This document shows, piece after piece, positions 51,535 to 52,943 of a stretch of DNA of 52,943 nucleotides. Position numbers and translations under genes: made by a program. Position 1 is the first letter of the stretch; each line of letters opens with the position of its first letter. Below the pieces are notes generated by a model that saw nothing but the letters and a program-made list of their open reading frames with translations, did no database searches and was not told the origin of the DNA. Origin of the DNA: Candidatus Sulfotelmatobacter sp. (lineage in GTDB: Bacteria; Acidobacteriota; Terriglobia; Terriglobales; Acidobacteriaceae); NCBI GenBank assembly GCA_030041415.1, contig JASHNX010000186.1:1-52943 (forward strand). The letters are read 5' to 3'.

Positions 51535-52395
51535 TCATTCAGATTTCCACTCTACGGCGAAGCTCGCGCCATCGGATGCAAGAGCCGAAGGAACCGACGT
51601 CTCTTTGCCATTGCTGTTGCCGTTTCTGGTGGATATCGACTCCTGTACGGCATCGCCGAAATCCGCAATCACGCCTGTTGTCGAGGAGTCGGTTGCTGAA
51701 TCAGTGCCGTCACTGATTCCCGTATAAAGCTGGCCAAACAGATCCACATCGAAGTCGGATAGTTTATTGCCATCCATTTCCTCGATCCATTCGGCGGAAT
51801 TGCGAGGTGGAACGCCGCTGCCGTCAGCGCCTTTGAATTCCACCTCTTTACTGAAAGATTGGCCTGTAGTGTCGTTGGTGATGGCGACCGTGTATTCGTT
51901 GTCGCCGTCGTAGGTCACGGAGGCAGAGAATTTATCGCCTGCGGCAATCGAAACATCGCTGATCACCACGGTGTTCAGTGGATAAAACTCGTACCAGACG
52001 TAGTAAAAAGGCTTGCTGCCAATGCAATCGGCATCGGTGCCGGTTTGTTCGACCGTATTCGAGCTCCAGCCGTCGATTCCCACCCATTCCGAAGAATCGG
52101 TGTTCGGAGTTTTTGTGCAATCGACCGAATGCACGATCCATGAGCCCTGCACATAGGTGAAGTCAGAACCGGTGACGGCATAACCCGTCCAGATGGTGTT
52201 GTAGGAAACGGTGACGTGCCGGAGCGGATCGTAGTAGGGCGGGCGAGTTCCGGGCGCTACGATTCTCGGGCGATGTTGGCTGGCAGCGATCGCCTGGGCA
52301 TCCAACGCATCGCTGGTGCCTGAGCTTTGAGCGACAGCGGATGAAATTGCGAGCAGAAAAAGAACGATGGAGATTTGCAGCCGGATGGGCAACAT
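51535..52395 (-). CDS. secreted G1-family glutamic endopeptidase (eqolisin-like)
   Basis: A 286-residue exported peptidase. A signal peptide (1-23, ending SAVAQ) and a short pro-segment lead to an eqolisin domain with WVGIDGW (104-110), catalytic Gln117 in TVEQTGTD and catalytic Glu202 in SAEWIEE. The 85-residue gap between Gln and Glu is close to the 83 of the fungal enzyme scytalidoglutamic peptidase. Eqolisins are best known from fungi and act at acidic pH. The ATG at 52395 has AGGAG 5-6 nt upstream and starts the signal peptide; the longer frame to 52575 is rejected. It stands alone. Confidence 0.9.
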   Translation of the reverse strand: MLPIRLQISIVLFLLAISSAVAQSSGTSDALDAQAIAASQHRPRIVAPGTRPPYYDPLRHVTVSYNTIWTGYAVTGSDFTYVQGSWIVHSVDCTKTPNTDSSEWVGIDGWSSNTVEQTGTDADCIGSKPFYYVWYEFYPLNTVVISDVSIAAGDKFSASVTYDGDNEYTVAITNDTTGQSFSKEVEFKGADGSGVPPRNSAEWIEEMDGNKLSDFDVDLFGQLYTGISDGTDSATDSSTTGVIADFGDAVQESISTRNGNSNGKETSVPSALASDGASFAVEWKSE

Positions 52396-52943
52396 ATTCT
52401 CTCCTGGGACGAGGACCGCGTTGCAAACGCGGTGCGCTGGGATCGGCTGATTATACGCAAGGAAACTGATTGGGAGTAGGGATTTGTGGCTGGGACGACC
52501 CAACTCGCGAAACTCAATATCAACGTCTTCTGCGGTGGGTCGTGTCCTGATCAAGAGAGCATCTCGCAGCCACATCGCCGGTTTGAGGGCGGTGCCCCCG
52601 GCGATGTCAAAACGCTCATTATTCTGGGTGTTTGCCGCCGTTGGAATGAAAAATCAACCCCGCCCAGTCAAGATCGCACCGAGCGGGGTCTTTTCGGGGA
52701 AGGTCGCAAAATCCGTAACTATTCAGGGGTCCATTTGTTCGAGACGGGGCTTGGGTCGAGCCGTTTCGAAGCCGCGAGGGATTCTATATCGAATCTCAGC
52801 GGGCCAACTGAGCAGCGTGTGGATTGTTCGTAATTCGTAAACCGCCTGAAAGCTGCTTCAATCGTGGTTTCGCAAGTTCCAGAGGAAGGAGGTATCAATC
52901 CCTGGAGTTCGTAACGCGATAAGCCTGTGTCCAGGTAGTCGTT
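52396..52943. other. right-end region without a supported gene
   Basis: No ORF here has a convincing start, composition or motif; two overlapping + strand frames (52484-52840) look like chance readings. It contains the hairpin at 52657-52694. No tRNA could be folded by eye. Confidence 0.4.
52657..52694. terminator. candidate bidirectional terminator
   Basis: ACCCCGC (52657-52663) pairs perfectly with GCGGGGT (52683-52689); TCTTTTC follows on the + strand and TTGATTTTTC on the - strand. The 19-nt loop is long. It would end transcripts from either side of the window's right edge. Confidence 0.5.

Noticed and set aside
52484-52840. Two overlapping + strand ORFs at the right end
   Set aside because: Neither has a clear start, domain or codon signal, and both cross the terminator-like hairpin.

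Overview
The window looks like a chromosomal segment of an Acidobacteriota bacterium, probably class Terriglobia (Koribacter/Sulfotelmatobacter-like). This is inferred from gene content: a very large Oar-like TonB-dependent receptor with an N-terminal carboxypeptidase-regulatory domain, secreted hydrolases, W/Y-rich FecR-type proteins, TonB proteins with long proline-rich linkers, a bacterial glutamic (eqolisin-type) peptidase and a kdp operon headed by a beta-barrel porin. The DNA is moderately GC-rich and gene-dense on both strands. I see no rRNA, tRNA, CRISPR array, prophage or intact insertion sequence.

Layout. (1) 1-10348: 3' end of an unknown gene, a TonB-dependent receptor, a GatZ/KbaZ-type protein and a secreted S9 peptidase on the + strand, facing a beta-lactamase-like/NamZ (GH171, DUF1343) fusion on the - strand. 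This is a scavenging and cell-wall-sugar theme. (2) 10531-16281: a small unknown protein, then a + strand unit of OmpR-type response regulator, sensor kinase, outer-membrane porin-like protein and cupredoxin, closed by a strong bidirectional terminator hairpin. (3) 16404-23719, - strand: two FecR/W-rich paralogues flank an NtrB/NtrC-type pair. A good sigma-54 -24/-12 element sits before one paralogue, a weaker one lies upstream of the other, and the two share an upstream sequence block. (4) 23944-30518, - strand: a six-gene K+ uptake operon of porin, 28-aa membrane peptide, kdpF, kdpA, kdpB and kdpC. The 28-aa gene is easily missed. No kdpD or kdpE is present. (5) 31034-39459: a TonB protein, an atypical class III nucleotidyl cyclase homologue, an M28 peptidase, a thioredoxin-fold protein, a small TonB-C protein and mutY. 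(6) 39546-45212: an unknown P-loop-like protein, tandem Usp, a zinc ribbon protein, an MBL hydrolase, an arylsulfotransferase-like protein and a REC-GGDEF diguanylate cyclase. (7) 45369-52395, - strand: aminotransferase, small P-loop ATPase, GH20 hexosaminidase, 2-hydroxyacid dehydrogenase, PPOX-family flavoprotein and a G1 glutamic peptidase.

How parts work together. The receptor and TonB proteins would import polymer fragments. The S9, M28 and G1 peptidases, GH20 and NamZ fusion would release peptides and amino sugars outside the inner membrane. The KdpFABC pump with its own porin would carry K+ across both membranes. The NtrBC/FecR block is the best candidate for an undescribed unit: a two-component system that may drive envelope-associated W-rich proteins through sigma-54. 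All functions are inferred from motifs read by eye; no homology search was run.
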